64,000 nt of DNA from Marinobacter sp. es.048 (GTDB taxonomy: Bacteria > Pseudomonadota > Gammaproteobacteria > Pseudomonadales > Oleiphilaceae), in the NCBI RefSeq assembly GCF_900188435.1, contig NZ_FYFA01000002.1:248001-312000 (forward strand). The letters run 5' to 3'. A model generated the notes under the pieces. The model did no database searches. It worked only from the letters and a program-made list of their open reading frames with translations, and was not told where the DNA came from. The first letter of the stretch is position 1; every line of letters begins with the position of its first letter. The translations under genes were made by a program, and so were the position numbers. This document shows, piece after piece, positions 51,396 to 60,604 of the stretch.

Positions 51396-53852
51396 TCACG
51401 CTACTGTTATCCAGCTGCCATTGTCATAACGTTCTACACCCTCGCCAGACAGTCGATGCAGACTGACCCATTGATTCTCCACCAGAGCCGCCACATCCGG
51501 CTGACGGTGCAAAACTGATTCAATCCGATCTGCCGGCGCATCAATCAGAACCGTCAAACGAACCGGTTCATGACGCCAAAACGTGCCGTCGTGAACAGAC
51601 TGCAACGGCAGGCCGATTCTCAGGTGCGCTCCATTGCCTTCCACCACACCGATATTCCCTCCAACCACCGAGTGCAGCAGTTTGTTGCCGGAGCCGTATA
51701 CGTCCGGAACGGTGACCGAGGCAAAGTACTGGAGGTTGATCCAGTTGGCGACCACCATTGGGGCCGAGAGAAGCGCCTCAAGAAGGCCGCCATCAGCATC
51801 CTGCTCCGGATCGTAGTCGTGCAGGAAAACCCGGCCTGACAGATTACAGCCACGTGTCTTGATCCGTTTGGCAAAAATGATCGCTGCATTGTTGGCCAGC
51901 CCCCACTCCGGGCGAACCTCGGACCAGTCCCGGGTTCGGGTTTCCATGGCCTGCTTGAGGTTGTCATCGTCCAGTCCGTTCAATTTAAGCGGTGTTGCCC
52001 GCTCTTTACGCACGCGGATACCGGCCTTTTCAAACCCGGCTTCAAGGTCCGCCAGTTTTTGAACGTGGGAGTCCGGAACCAGGTGGCGATCGGCAATGGT
52101 CACCTTGTCCGTCGCCGTGCAGTGTTCCGCAGCAATCGCCCATGTGAAATCGGGAATCCTGATGCCCTCGTCGGCCAGCCCCGCCCGAATCTGCGGATCG
52201 TTCACCAGACTGGCCGCAAGCCGCGCATTCACGCCGCCACTCTGTCCACCGCAGGCGCCACAGTCGAGACCGGCCTGGTTCGGATTGTTGTCGGTATGGC
52301 TGCCATGGCCCACCAGTACCAGCAAAGGCGCGAAGCCACTGGTCAGTGACATACCACGGAGCATGTTTGCAGCCAACGCGACCTTCTCCGCGTCTGACAG
52401 TGGATCTCCTCCATGACTGTGCACCAATCGGCCCTCAACACTCTTTTCCTCGCGTGTTTTATGGCCTTTCTTCAACGAATCTTTGACCAGCTTCCAGGCC
52501 CAGGCCAGACCGGTCGTCTCAACCAGTGTGAAGGTCGACAGGCTGGTGTATTTCGCCTTCCTGACCGATTCCCGGGCGATCTCCCTCTGATCCAGGGATC
52601 GATTCTCCGCCAGATCCTCGCGCAGGCTGCCCCTGGTATCGATTAACCGGTACGAGGCGGGCAACAGACCAGGCAAACGTCGGGCCGGAGCGACCGGTCC
52701 TTGCTGCTGGTGGTCTATTGGCATTCCGAAGAATCCTGCGAAGCCGAGCGTCTGAACCCCGGGGCAGACGTCCTCAAGGTGGCGGCGCATCGCTTCTGAC
52801 CGAACATCAATACAGAACACGGCCTGAACGATCGGTGTTTCGCGTTCCTGGTCTGATACTGGCTGCCTTTCGGGAACGGACTCAAGCGCCCGCCAGAGGG
52901 AGCGCTGATAGCCAATCTCAAAAGCGCGCTGCCAAACCCACAGCCTTCTGCGATCATCATAATCGGCACTGCGACGCGCCCGCGTTCTCTGTCTTTGCCA
53001 CTCGGCTTTCTGGCCCGTCGATGCAAAGGCAACGCCGGCCGTTTCCCACACCAGCATAATGGCCAGAATCTCTGGGCAGCGATCCGATGAGCGGCCCTCA
53101 AGGCCTGCCCGCCAGTCTTCGCCGCGGCACCAGGACGCCCAGCCGTTCACTTTCAGCAACAAGCCGTGGCACAGGGCCTCCAGCTCCTCCCCGGAGACAC
53201 GAATTCGCTTTATGGCGTCCAGAATGGCCTCGTCCATGTTGTCAGGCACGGTTTTGAAGAAGGCCCTGGCACCTTTCAGTCCCGTGCTGAAATCCAGTGA
53301 TAGATCCTTTCGAATCGATTCCAGCCAGAACTGGAACAGGCTCGCTCCCGCGTTATCGCCCGCAGCTGACCAACGCCCCTGTCGCTGATCGAAAAAGGCG
53401 CCGCAAACTCGCGAAACCTGGTCACAGGCCGTTTCGGCCAAACTGCCACCTTCATCGTCGGTGCTTGCACCTTTGTAAGTGTCGAGAATGGAACTCCTCA
53501 GAGGTGCTGTTGTAGACGGTTTACGACTGAGCCAATCCAGGTACCAGGAAAGGTTCTGCTCATCGCCTCGTTCCGCGATGCTCGCCTGTAGATCCTCCTT
53601 TCGGATACGGCCGCCCTGCCAGGCCTCCCGATAGTATTCGGTGGGCATGAGCATGCTGAATCCGCCGCGCTCGCCAAGCACCTGATCAGCCCGCGAGGCA
53701 GGAAGGTGCCGCAGCCCCCAGAACGGATTCACGGCAATCCACTGGTCCAGTGGCCAGACCGGAGCGATCAGGTCGCAGGCCTGCCGGAACGGCTTTCGCC
53801 AGCCATCATTCATTACCTCCAGCTCAGGTACCGACACGCAGACGTTACTCAT
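51396..53852 (-). CDS. dabA: DabA, inorganic carbon transporter subunit (DUF2309)
   Basis: 818 aa cytoplasm-facing, carbonic-anhydrase-like subunit of the DAB bicarbonate/CO2 uptake complex. Predicted zinc ligands line up with those reported for DabA: AVFCIDVRSEAMR (C347, D349), VGHGSHTDN (H516) and GLDCGACGGQ (C531); the His-to-Cys spacing of 15 is also the spacing I recall for the Halothiobacillus protein. Start overlaps the dabB stop as ATGA, so the two are coupled. It is normally found in autotrophs and some pathogens; here it accompanies a sox locus. Confidence 0.93.
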   Translation of the reverse strand: MSNVCVSVPELEVMNDGWRKPFRQACDLIAPVWPLDQWIAVNPFWGLRHLPASRADQVLGERGGFSMLMPTEYYREAWQGGRIRKEDLQASIAERGDEQNLSWYLDWLSRKPSTTAPLRSSILDTYKGASTDDEGGSLAETACDQVSRVCGAFFDQRQGRWSAAGDNAGASLFQFWLESIRKDLSLDFSTGLKGARAFFKTVPDNMDEAILDAIKRIRVSGEELEALCHGLLLKVNGWASWCRGEDWRAGLEGRSSDRCPEILAIMLVWETAGVAFASTGQKAEWQRQRTRARRSADYDDRRRLWVWQRAFEIGYQRSLWRALESVPERQPVSDQERETPIVQAVFCIDVRSEAMRRHLEDVCPGVQTLGFAGFFGMPIDHQQQGPVAPARRLPGLLPASYRLIDTRGSLREDLAENRSLDQREIARESVRKAKYTSLSTFTLVETTGLAWAWKLVKDSLKKGHKTREEKSVEGRLVHSHGGDPLSDAEKVALAANMLRGMSLTSGFAPLLVLVGHGSHTDNNPNQAGLDCGACGGQSGGVNARLAASLVNDPQIRAGLADEGIRIPDFTWAIAAEHCTATDKVTIADRHLVPDSHVQKLADLEAGFEKAGIRVRKERATPLKLNGLDDDNLKQAMETRTRDWSEVRPEWGLANNAAIIFAKRIKTRGCNLSGRVFLHDYDPEQDADGGLLEALLSAPMVVANWINLQYFASVTVPDVYGSGNKLLHSVVGGNIGVVEGNGAHLRIGLPLQSVHDGTFWRHEPVRLTVLIDAPADRIESVLHRQPDVAALVENQWVSLHRLSGEGVERYDNGSWITVA

Positions 53853-55468
53853 GACCTCTCCTCCAGTCTGAACGGATGATGGGGAACCCGACGGAACATG
53901 GTGGGAACCTTCAGGGCTTCCGCCGCCAGGAAGCGTGTCAGCCGGTCAAACGGCAACTCGAGGTAAAGCCCCTGCCGGAAGTGGGCACACAGTGCGCGGG
54001 TTGTCGGGAAGCGGGCTCCGAACACGATCATCAGGGAAAAGGCGACCAACAGCGCAACCATTGCCGAACCAACCGCCCAGGCTGAAATCGGGATGGCAAA
54101 GCCCTCATGCACCGGCACCGCCGGGCCAACCATGAAGTGCAACAGTGAGTACATGGGAACCAGAAGTACCGCCAGGCCCGCAAGCCGGAGCTTCACCGAG
54201 GCAGTTGCTCCGGCCGGAATACCCATTGCAGCCGCAGACACCGCCAGCACCAACAATGCCCCGAATACGGGGTTGTTCTCAACAATCCACGGCGCCTGGA
54301 CCAGGATAGCGGCCGCCAACAGGCCTGTAGCCCCGGCCCAGAATAGCCGACTGGCCACACGCGACTCCGGGAAACGAGTTGCCGCTGATACTGCCACGGT
54401 GCGGCCGGAGGCCAGGAAAGAGTGCGCCTTATATAGCGAGTGAGCCAGCAGATGCAGGAGGGCCAGGGTGTATGCCCCCATACCGATTTCAAACAGCATG
54501 AACCCCATCTGGGCGCAGGTAGACCACGCCAGAGAATGCTTGACCGAGTACTGGGTCATCATGGTCAGGACGGCAATCACCGCTGTCATTCCACCAAGCA
54601 CCAGCAGAATCATATGGCCCGCCGTAAAGCCGTCGAACACCGGGAAAAGGCGCAGCCAGAGAAACCCGCCCAGATTGATAACCCCTGCGTGTAGCAGAGC
54701 TGATACCGGGGTCGGGGCCTCCATTACCCGGATGAGCCAGCCGTGGAAAGGAATCTGGGCACACTTGAGGACAGCAGCCAGAGCCAGCACAACCGAGGCA
54801 ACCGTCAGCGCGGTCGATCCGCCAGCTAGAGCGGCCTCACTCTGAACCATTTCCGGCAGATAGAAGGTGCCGTAGTGAAGATACAAAGACACCACACCGG
54901 AGATAACCAGCGCATCGCCCACCCGGCTGACAATAAACTTCTGGACTGCCGCCATGCGGGCCTGGGGGCGGTCCTGGTAGAGGGTGAGCAAATGATGCAG
55001 GGCCAGGCTGACACCAATCCAGGCGCCCGCGAGAATCATAAGGTGGTTGGTAAAAACCAGTACGAGAACAGAGGCAAGGGTAACCAGAAACCATGGCAGA
55101 AACCGGTCACGACCGGGATCCTGGCTGAGGTAATTATCGGCAAACCGCAGAATCACCCATCCAATGAAGGCCACCATGAGGGCCATCCATACCGCGATTC
55201 CATCCGGGTAAAGACCGAATCGACCGCCAAGGGTCGCAAGGGTGTTGCTGTTCCCGCCAACCTGGGATTGCACCAGCAGCAACACGCCCACCATCAGTGA
55301 AGCAGCCATGGAGGCCACCATCAACCATCCTGCGATGCGCCAGCAGTGATTCAGCTTCAGCGGACTTTTCACCCAGCCACTCAGCGCGGCCAGCAAGAAA
55401 AGACTCACCGGCAGCAACAGCCAGATTGCCAGGATCAATAGCGAAGAAAATTCGGCGATTGGATTCAT
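53849..55468 (-). CDS. dabB: DabB, proton-conducting membrane subunit of the DAB transporter
   Basis: 539 aa, NuoL/MrpA-like membrane protein with about 13-14 hydrophobic segments. The family stretch FHGWLIRVMEAPTPVSALLHAGVINLGG and KHSLAWSTCAQMGFM carry the lysine and histidines of proton-channel homologues. It drives DabA with the membrane gradient. ATG 55468 (MNPIAEFSSLLILA) is used, with AGGAGG upstream; a longer frame to 55579 is rejected. The ribosome site lies in the loop of a 7-bp hairpin (55472-55490). Confidence 0.92.
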   Translation of the reverse strand: MNPIAEFSSLLILAIWLLLPVSLFLLAALSGWVKSPLKLNHCWRIAGWLMVASMAASLMVGVLLLVQSQVGGNSNTLATLGGRFGLYPDGIAVWMALMVAFIGWVILRFADNYLSQDPGRDRFLPWFLVTLASVLVLVFTNHLMILAGAWIGVSLALHHLLTLYQDRPQARMAAVQKFIVSRVGDALVISGVVSLYLHYGTFYLPEMVQSEAALAGGSTALTVASVVLALAAVLKCAQIPFHGWLIRVMEAPTPVSALLHAGVINLGGFLWLRLFPVFDGFTAGHMILLVLGGMTAVIAVLTMMTQYSVKHSLAWSTCAQMGFMLFEIGMGAYTLALLHLLAHSLYKAHSFLASGRTVAVSAATRFPESRVASRLFWAGATGLLAAAILVQAPWIVENNPVFGALLVLAVSAAAMGIPAGATASVKLRLAGLAVLLVPMYSLLHFMVGPAVPVHEGFAIPISAWAVGSAMVALLVAFSLMIVFGARFPTTRALCAHFRQGLYLELPFDRLTRFLAAEALKVPTMFRRVPHHPFRLEERS

Positions 55469-55471
55469 ATC

Positions 55472-55490
55472 TGCAAACCTCCTGTTTGCA
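55472..55490 (-). promoter_or_regulatory. Hairpin presenting the dabB ribosome-binding site in its loop
   Basis: TGCAAAC (55472-55478) and GTTTGCA (55484-55490) form a perfect 7-bp stem around AGGAG (minus strand), the Shine-Dalgarno of dabB. The stem sits 3-21 bases upstream of the start and could modulate translation, or be a DNA-binding palindrome. Confidence 0.45.
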
Positions 55491-55544
55491 TGTACTTTGC
55501 CTTGGCTAGTCACATATAAAAAATGGTTTATACTGATCACTTCA

Positions 55545-55563
55545 TTCGTTTTTTGAGAACGAA
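55545..55563. promoter_or_regulatory. Inverted repeat TTCGTT-N7-AACGAA in the dabB/LysR divergent region
   Basis: TTCGTT (55545-55550) and AACGAA (55558-55563) with a 7-base spacer, just upstream of the LysR start. Size and place fit a LysR-type operator for the divergent pair. A TATACT at 55528-55533 could be a promoter element. Confidence 0.4.
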
Positions 55564-55568
55564 ATCCC

Positions 55569-56480
55569 ATGAAGCTCAATTACCACCACCTCTATTATTT
55601 CTGGAAGGTCGCCCGAACCGGCCACCTGACCCGCGCCGCCGACGCATTGCATATTTCCCAGTCCGCACTGTCGGGACAGATCCGGAAGCTGGAGGAGAGC
55701 CTTGGGCATGATCTTTTTATCCGTGAGGGGCGGCGCCTGAAGCTTTCTGAGGCCGGGCGCATGGCATTCTCATACGCCGAGGAGATCTTCCGGCAGGGTG
55801 AGGAGCTCACGGCGCTGTTTGCCTCCGGTGCTCAGCCCAACCGCGAGATCCTGAGGATCGGAGCAGTCGCCACCCTGTCCCGGAACTTCCAGGAGGGCTT
55901 CCTCCAACCCCTGCTGAATCGCGAGGATCTGGAACTTAGCCTGCAAAGCAGCCACATGGACGAACTGCTTCGGCGACTCTCAGCCCACCGCCTGGACCTG
56001 ATCCTTGCCAACACCTCCGTGCAGGGCGATGAACAGAATCCTTGGCGCTCCCGACTGATTGCAAAACAACCGGTAAGCATCATCGGCCCCAGGGGAATGG
56101 ATGTTCAGGGCGATTTTGCCGACGTGCTTCGTGGAAGGAGCCTGATTGTTCCGGGGCCTGACAACAACATACGCCAGGCTTTTGATCAGCTATGCGAATA
56201 CCACAGGCTGCGCCCGAACATTGCCGCAGAAGTGGACGATATGGCCATGATGCGACTTCTGACCCGGGATACCGGCCACTTTGCGATCATGCCACCGGTG
56301 GTCGTGAGGGACGAAATGAGAAGCGGGGCTCTGGCAGATTACGGAGCCCTGCCCGGCGTCTTCGAGGAATTCTATGCCATCAGCATCCGGCGCCAGTTCG
56401 AGACGCCAGCGCTTCGGGAACTGCTGTCCCAGACCGAGGCAAATTTCCTGACCCGGACGCCGATTGGTCATTCTGACTAG
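55569..56480 (+). CDS. LysR-family regulator (NhaR-like), divergent from dabBA
   Basis: 303 aa. The N-terminal HTH is YHHLYYFWKVARTGHLTRAADALHISQSALSGQIRKLEESLG, the sequence pattern of NhaR-like LysR proteins, with an effector domain beginning REILRIGAVATLSRNF. Its position, divergent from dabBA with 100 bases between, implies control of inorganic-carbon uptake, possibly by CO2/bicarbonate, pH or sodium; DAB operons elsewhere are also linked to LysR genes. Effector is unknown. Confidence 0.9.
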   Translation: MKLNYHHLYYFWKVARTGHLTRAADALHISQSALSGQIRKLEESLGHDLFIREGRRLKLSEAGRMAFSYAEEIFRQGEELTALFASGAQPNREILRIGAVATLSRNFQEGFLQPLLNREDLELSLQSSHMDELLRRLSAHRLDLILANTSVQGDEQNPWRSRLIAKQPVSIIGPRGMDVQGDFADVLRGRSLIVPGPDNNIRQAFDQLCEYHRLRPNIAAEVDDMAMMRLLTRDTGHFAIMPPVVVRDEMRSGALADYGALPGVFEEFYAISIRRQFETPALRELLSQTEANFLTRTPIGHSD

Positions 56481-56564
56481 CCCGTGTGGCGAAAAATGTC
56501 ATCCATACGGGCCGGTTACATCCGTATACTGACCCCGAGAGACCACAATAATAACGCCGGACCC

Positions 56565-58061
56565 ATGATTATGACCCAAGCCCGCCTCCGTGAACGCCCG
56601 TCCATCCTGATAATTGGTACCGGATTCGGTGGCCTGGGTATGGCCATAAAACTGAAACTGGCGGGTTTTTCAAACCTGACCCTGCTGGAGAAAGCCGACC
56701 GGGTTGGCGGCACCTGGCGCGATAACACCTACCCCGGTGCCGCGTGCGATGTGCAGTCACATTTCTACTCCTATTCGTTCGAACCCAAGCACGACTGGTC
56801 CCGGAAATTTGGGTTGCAGCGGGAAATACTCGGCTACATGGAGCACTGCGTCGAGAAATACCGGCTTGGCGATCACATACGGTTCCATGCGGAGGTACAG
56901 GATGCCGCCTTTGACGATCACGCGAATCAATGGACGGTCACCCTGGCAAGCGGCGAGCAACTCACCGCAGACGTGCTCATTACCGCCACCGGTCAACTCA
57001 ATCAACCCGCCTGGCCAAAACTCGACGGTCTCGATCGTTTCCAGGGCAAGATGTTCCACTCGGCCCGCTGGGATCACGAATACGACCTGGCTGGTAAACG
57101 GGTCGCGGTCATTGGCACCGGCGCCAGTGCCATTCAGTTTGTTCCGGAAATTGCCCCACAGGTAAAACAGCTGGACCTGTTCCAACGCTCTGCCGCGTGG
57201 GTGCTGCCGAAACCGGATCGGCCGTTCAAGTCCTGGGAGCAGACCTTGTTCCAGAAGGTGCCGGCCTGGGATCGCCTCTACCGCTACCTTATTTACTGGA
57301 AAAACGAGAGCCGGGCCCTGGCCTTCACCAAATTCAGCGGCCTGCTGGAGTATTACGCCAATCAGGCAAGGCGGGAGGCAAAAAAGCGGGTCACAGATCC
57401 CGCCAAACTGAAACACATCATTCCCGACTACAAGATCGGCTGTAAACGCATTCTGATTTCAAACGCCTGGTATCCGGCCATTAACCGGCCCAACGTGAAT
57501 CTGATTACCGATCCCATCGACCGTATTGACCAAACTGGCGTTATTACGCGAGACGGTCATCATCATCCGGTGGATGCCATCATCTGTGGAACCGGTTTCC
57601 GGGCTTCCGAGTTCCTCTCGCCTATCCAGATAACCGGTCGGGGCGGAAAAACCCTGAACGAAGCCTGGCAGCATGGCGCTGCCGCGTTCAAAGGCATCAC
57701 CGTAAGCGGCTTCCCGAACATGTTCATGCTGTATGGGCCGAACACCAACCTGGCCCATAACTCCATTCTCTACATGCTGGAATCGCAATTCCGATACGTT
57801 CTGGATTGTCTGGACGCGCTGGAAAAGTACCCGGGCTCCGCCATGGACGTACGTCAGGACCGTCAGGACCGCTTTACTAATGTGATGCAACAGGGCCTGC
57901 AAGACACGGTCTGGAGCTCCGGCTGCACCTCCTGGTACCTTGATGCCAATGGCCGTAATACCATCAACTGGCCCGGATTCACCTTCACCTACCGGTTTGC
58001 CACCCGACGAGTGGACACCGCTGACTACCAGTTTCTCTACCCCGGGCAAGCCACCGGTTAA
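56565..58061 (+). CDS. Flavin-containing monooxygenase of the Baeyer-Villiger type
   Basis: 498 aa. FAD site ILIIGTGFGGLGMAIKLK, then DRVGGTWRDNTYPGAACDVQSHFYSYSF, the Baeyer-Villiger fingerprint F-x-G-x3-H-x3-W-D (FQGKMFHSARWD), and an NADPH motif RVAVIGTGASAIQFVPEIA. The C-terminus shows CGTGFRAS and PNMFMLYGPNTNLAHNS, as in many BVMOs. It would insert oxygen next to a ketone carbonyl or oxidise related substrates. ATG 56565 is chosen (56571 also possible); the longer frame from 56484 lacks a plausible N-terminus. It stands between two regulator genes. Confidence 0.88.
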   Translation: MIMTQARLRERPSILIIGTGFGGLGMAIKLKLAGFSNLTLLEKADRVGGTWRDNTYPGAACDVQSHFYSYSFEPKHDWSRKFGLQREILGYMEHCVEKYRLGDHIRFHAEVQDAAFDDHANQWTVTLASGEQLTADVLITATGQLNQPAWPKLDGLDRFQGKMFHSARWDHEYDLAGKRVAVIGTGASAIQFVPEIAPQVKQLDLFQRSAAWVLPKPDRPFKSWEQTLFQKVPAWDRLYRYLIYWKNESRALAFTKFSGLLEYYANQARREAKKRVTDPAKLKHIIPDYKIGCKRILISNAWYPAINRPNVNLITDPIDRIDQTGVITRDGHHHPVDAIICGTGFRASEFLSPIQITGRGGKTLNEAWQHGAAAFKGITVSGFPNMFMLYGPNTNLAHNSILYMLESQFRYVLDCLDALEKYPGSAMDVRQDRQDRFTNVMQQGLQDTVWSSGCTSWYLDANGRNTINWPGFTFTYRFATRRVDTADYQFLYPGQATG

Positions 58062-58128
58062 GCCCGACATGCGCTTTCCCTTGAAGCCGGAACAGATTCA
58101 TAGGATGATTGGGTTATAGGTTTGAGGG

Positions 58129-58818
58129 ATGATAAACACCATGCTGGAACGTATCCGCAAGGGGTCTCTAGTGGAAAACGCTATCGAGAGCCTCAGAAAT
58201 GCCATCGAGAAGGGTGACTGGTCGGTTGGCGATCGCCTGCCCGTGGAATCGGAGCTCTCTGACTCCCTTGGGGTCAGCCGTAATACCGTACGGGAGGCAG
58301 TTCGGGTACTCGTTCACGTAGGGATGCTGGAGACCCGTCAGGGCGATGGCACGTACGTGCGCGCTACCCGTGATGCCGGGGAAACATTACGGAGGATTGC
58401 CCGCACCCAGCTGGCGGACCAGCTGGAAGTCCGAATCATGCTTGAAACAGAGGCCGCCAAGTTGGCCGCGGCCCGGCGAACAGACCAGAACCTTAGACAG
58501 ATGACCACAGCACTGGACGCGCGCGCCAAAGCCGGAAAGGATATTCAGGCCCGCATCAGCCACGATGAGGCCTTCCATCACGCCCTGGTAGCGGCCTCCC
58601 ATAACTCGGCTTTGGTAGAGCTCTACGATTATTTCTCCCACGCAGTCAGCGAGACTATTGAGCAAACCGAAACCGACACCGGTCTGCCTGAGCCCTCCCA
58701 GGAAGACCACGAACTGCTGCTGGCTGCCGTCAGACGGCAGGATGAGAGTAAAGCAGAGATCTTGGCCCGAGAGCTATTGAAGCCAAGCCTTCAAGCACTC
58801 AAACATCGGGAGTCCTGA
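58129..58818 (+). CDS. GntR/FadR-family regulator
   Basis: 229 aa. Winged helix AIEKGDWSVGDRLPVESELSDSLGVSRNTVREAVRVLVHVGMLETRQGDGTYV is the FadR-subfamily pattern, followed by an FCD ligand domain with the metal-binding D/H residues (HDEAFHHALVAASHN, DHELLLAAV). Its stop is 3 bases before the transporter gene, so it likely regulates that gene and perhaps the upstream monooxygenase. GAGGG precedes the ATG. Confidence 0.9.
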   Translation: MINTMLERIRKGSLVENAIESLRNAIEKGDWSVGDRLPVESELSDSLGVSRNTVREAVRVLVHVGMLETRQGDGTYVRATRDAGETLRRIARTQLADQLEVRIMLETEAAKLAAARRTDQNLRQMTTALDARAKAGKDIQARISHDEAFHHALVAASHNSALVELYDYFSHAVSETIEQTETDTGLPEPSQEDHELLLAAVRRQDESKAEILARELLKPSLQALKHRES

Positions 58819-58821
58819 TTC

Positions 58822-59817
58822 ATGAAGTTCCGGATCGACACCTTCACCCTGCTGCTGCTCGGCGCCATCGTACTGGCTACTTTCCTGCCCGCCACTGGCC
58901 AGGCCGGGGGCGCACTGGCAACTGCCGGAACCGTTGCAGTAGCCCTGCTCTTCTTCTTTCATGGCGCGGCTCTATCCCGTGAACAGATCATTGCCGGCGC
59001 CACCCATTGGCGACTGCACATCCTGATCACCTCACTCACTTTCATTTTCTTTCCGCTGGCGGTTTTGCCGATCAACGGCCTGAGCGACATAGCACCGTCC
59101 TGGATGCCGAAGGATCTTGGGCTTGGGTTCCTCTATCTGGGCGTACTGCCTTCAGCGGTCTCGTCTTCCATTGCCTACACAGCGATGGCCCGGGGCAACG
59201 TGCCCGCGGCCATCTGCAGCGCGGCAGCCTCCAATGTCTTCGGCATGATGCTGACACCGTTCCTGCTGTTGCTGCTGGTGAGCACATCCGGCGGTGGGGA
59301 CTTCTCCATTGCGGAAGCTCTGCAAGACATCATTCTGCAGCTGTTGCTGCCCTTTGCGGTGGGCCATGCTCTCAGACCCTGGCTCGGCGGCTTCCTTGGC
59401 AGGAATGAAACACTGATGGCACGCTATGACCAGTGCGTGATCTGGCTGATTGTCTATTCCGCTTTCTCGCACTCGGTGGAAAGCGGACTTTGGGAAAACC
59501 TGCCGTTGCAGGCCATCCTGTTCGCCATCGGGCTCTGCCTGGGCTTGCTACTGCTATTTATGGTGTTTGCGAAGTTTCTGGTGCGGCGATTTGGCTTCAG
59601 CCTGGAAGATGAGGCAGCGGTGGTGTTTTGCGGTTCGAAAAAAAGCCTGGCATCAGGCCTACCCATGGCCAAAGTGCTGTTTTCCGGACATCCCGGCTTT
59701 GGCATGATCGTGTTACCGATCATGTGCTACAACCAGATACAGGTAATTGTCGGGGCAATCCTTGCCCAGAAGTACCGTGAAAAGATTGAACGAGCTAACA
59801 CGGACAGGTTGAACTGA
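58822..59817 (+). CDS. Bile-acid:sodium-symporter-family transporter (YfeH-like)
   Basis: 331 aa with about nine to ten hydrophobic segments and the conserved stretch LGFLYLGVLPSAVSSSIAYTAMARGNVPAAICSAAASNVFGMMLTPFL, hallmark of the SBF/BASS superfamily. This superfamily carries Na+-linked organic anions including keto acids; the substrate here cannot be read. Coupled to the GntR gene 3 bases before it, with the monooxygenase further upstream, so all three could serve one catabolic purpose. Confidence 0.9.
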   Translation: MKFRIDTFTLLLLGAIVLATFLPATGQAGGALATAGTVAVALLFFFHGAALSREQIIAGATHWRLHILITSLTFIFFPLAVLPINGLSDIAPSWMPKDLGLGFLYLGVLPSAVSSSIAYTAMARGNVPAAICSAAASNVFGMMLTPFLLLLLVSTSGGGDFSIAEALQDIILQLLLPFAVGHALRPWLGGFLGRNETLMARYDQCVIWLIVYSAFSHSVESGLWENLPLQAILFAIGLCLGLLLLFMVFAKFLVRRFGFSLEDEAAVVFCGSKKSLASGLPMAKVLFSGHPGFGMIVLPIMCYNQIQVIVGAILAQKYREKIERANTDRLN

Positions 59818-59820
59818 CCA

Positions 59821-59842
59821 GGGGGCGGAACTATCCGCCTCC
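59821..59842. terminator. Hairpin between convergent transporter and J-like genes
   Basis: GGGGGCGGA (59821-59829) pairs with TCCGCCTCC (59834-59842, one G-T pair) around ACTA. It overlaps the minus-strand stop codon at 59831 and lacks a T run; a bidirectional terminator is likely but not certain. Confidence 0.45.
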
Positions 59843-60475
59843 CATCCCGCCGAAGAGCGTGGCGAGAATCACCAGACCGACAATCCAGCCAATCACCGCC
59901 GGCCAGAAATTAACCATTTGCGGTGGCTGCTCCCCCTGCTCTTCCGACATGTCAGGTTCCGGGTAGTTTCGTTCGTCCGCTGCATCAGGAGCCTCCTCAA
60001 TGGCGAACCAGCCAAACCATTGCCCAAGGAACTGGGCAACCGGAACCGGAAAGGTACCGTTTTCCGCCATGGGGCGCACCTGGGCTTCCAGCTGCCGGCC
60101 AATCTCGCGTCTCAGTTGCGGCTGATCGGCAGGAGGTTCGCAGAGAATGGCTTTCCAGATGCCCGCGTCCTTACTTCTGGAAGAGTCATTAAGCAGTGCC
60201 TTGATCTGAATGACGACCTCACGGACCACCTGTCCGTCGTTGGCATCCAGTGGGCGGTCTGACTCTTCCTCCGTTATCCCGCCATGCTGTTCATGCTGAA
60301 CAGAGTCCGCGGCGCGCGCCACCGGAGCCGGCCCATCCCCAACAGCTTCCCGGAAAGCGGCTTCCAGGCTCCTCACCTCGTCTTCCGAGGCAAATTTGAG
60401 CTGTTGCTCATACGCATCCTGGATTTTCCGACGATCGCCGGTTGGCTCAATTCCAAGGATTTCCCAACAATTCAT
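59831..60475 (-). CDS. J-domain-like protein with C-terminal membrane anchor
   Basis: 214 aa from ATG 60475 (MNCWEILGIEPTGDRRKIQDAYEQQLK). The start is J-domain-like (CWEILGIEPTGDRRKIQDAYEQQLK), but the HPD tripeptide needed to stimulate Hsp70 is absent, so it is a degenerate J-like domain. A charged middle (EEESDRPLDANDGQVVREVV) leads to a C-terminal membrane segment (WPAVIGWIVGLVILATLFGGMGGG). Topology would be tail-anchored. Convergent with the transporter gene. Function unknown. Confidence 0.65.
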   Translation of the reverse strand: MNCWEILGIEPTGDRRKIQDAYEQQLKFASEDEVRSLEAAFREAVGDGPAPVARAADSVQHEQHGGITEEESDRPLDANDGQVVREVVIQIKALLNDSSRSKDAGIWKAILCEPPADQPQLRREIGRQLEAQVRPMAENGTFPVPVAQFLGQWFGWFAIEEAPDAADERNYPEPDMSEEQGEQPPQMVNFWPAVIGWIVGLVILATLFGGMGGG

Positions 60476-60604
60476 ACAGCTGCAACTCCCGGGCAGAGAT
60501 TCATTACATTTCAGAGAGACAAATAGCCTGTAGTCCCTTACGATAGGACCCAATCATAATAAAAGCGTTTTATCCTTTTCTCGGCAGATTATAGAACGTC
60601 AACC

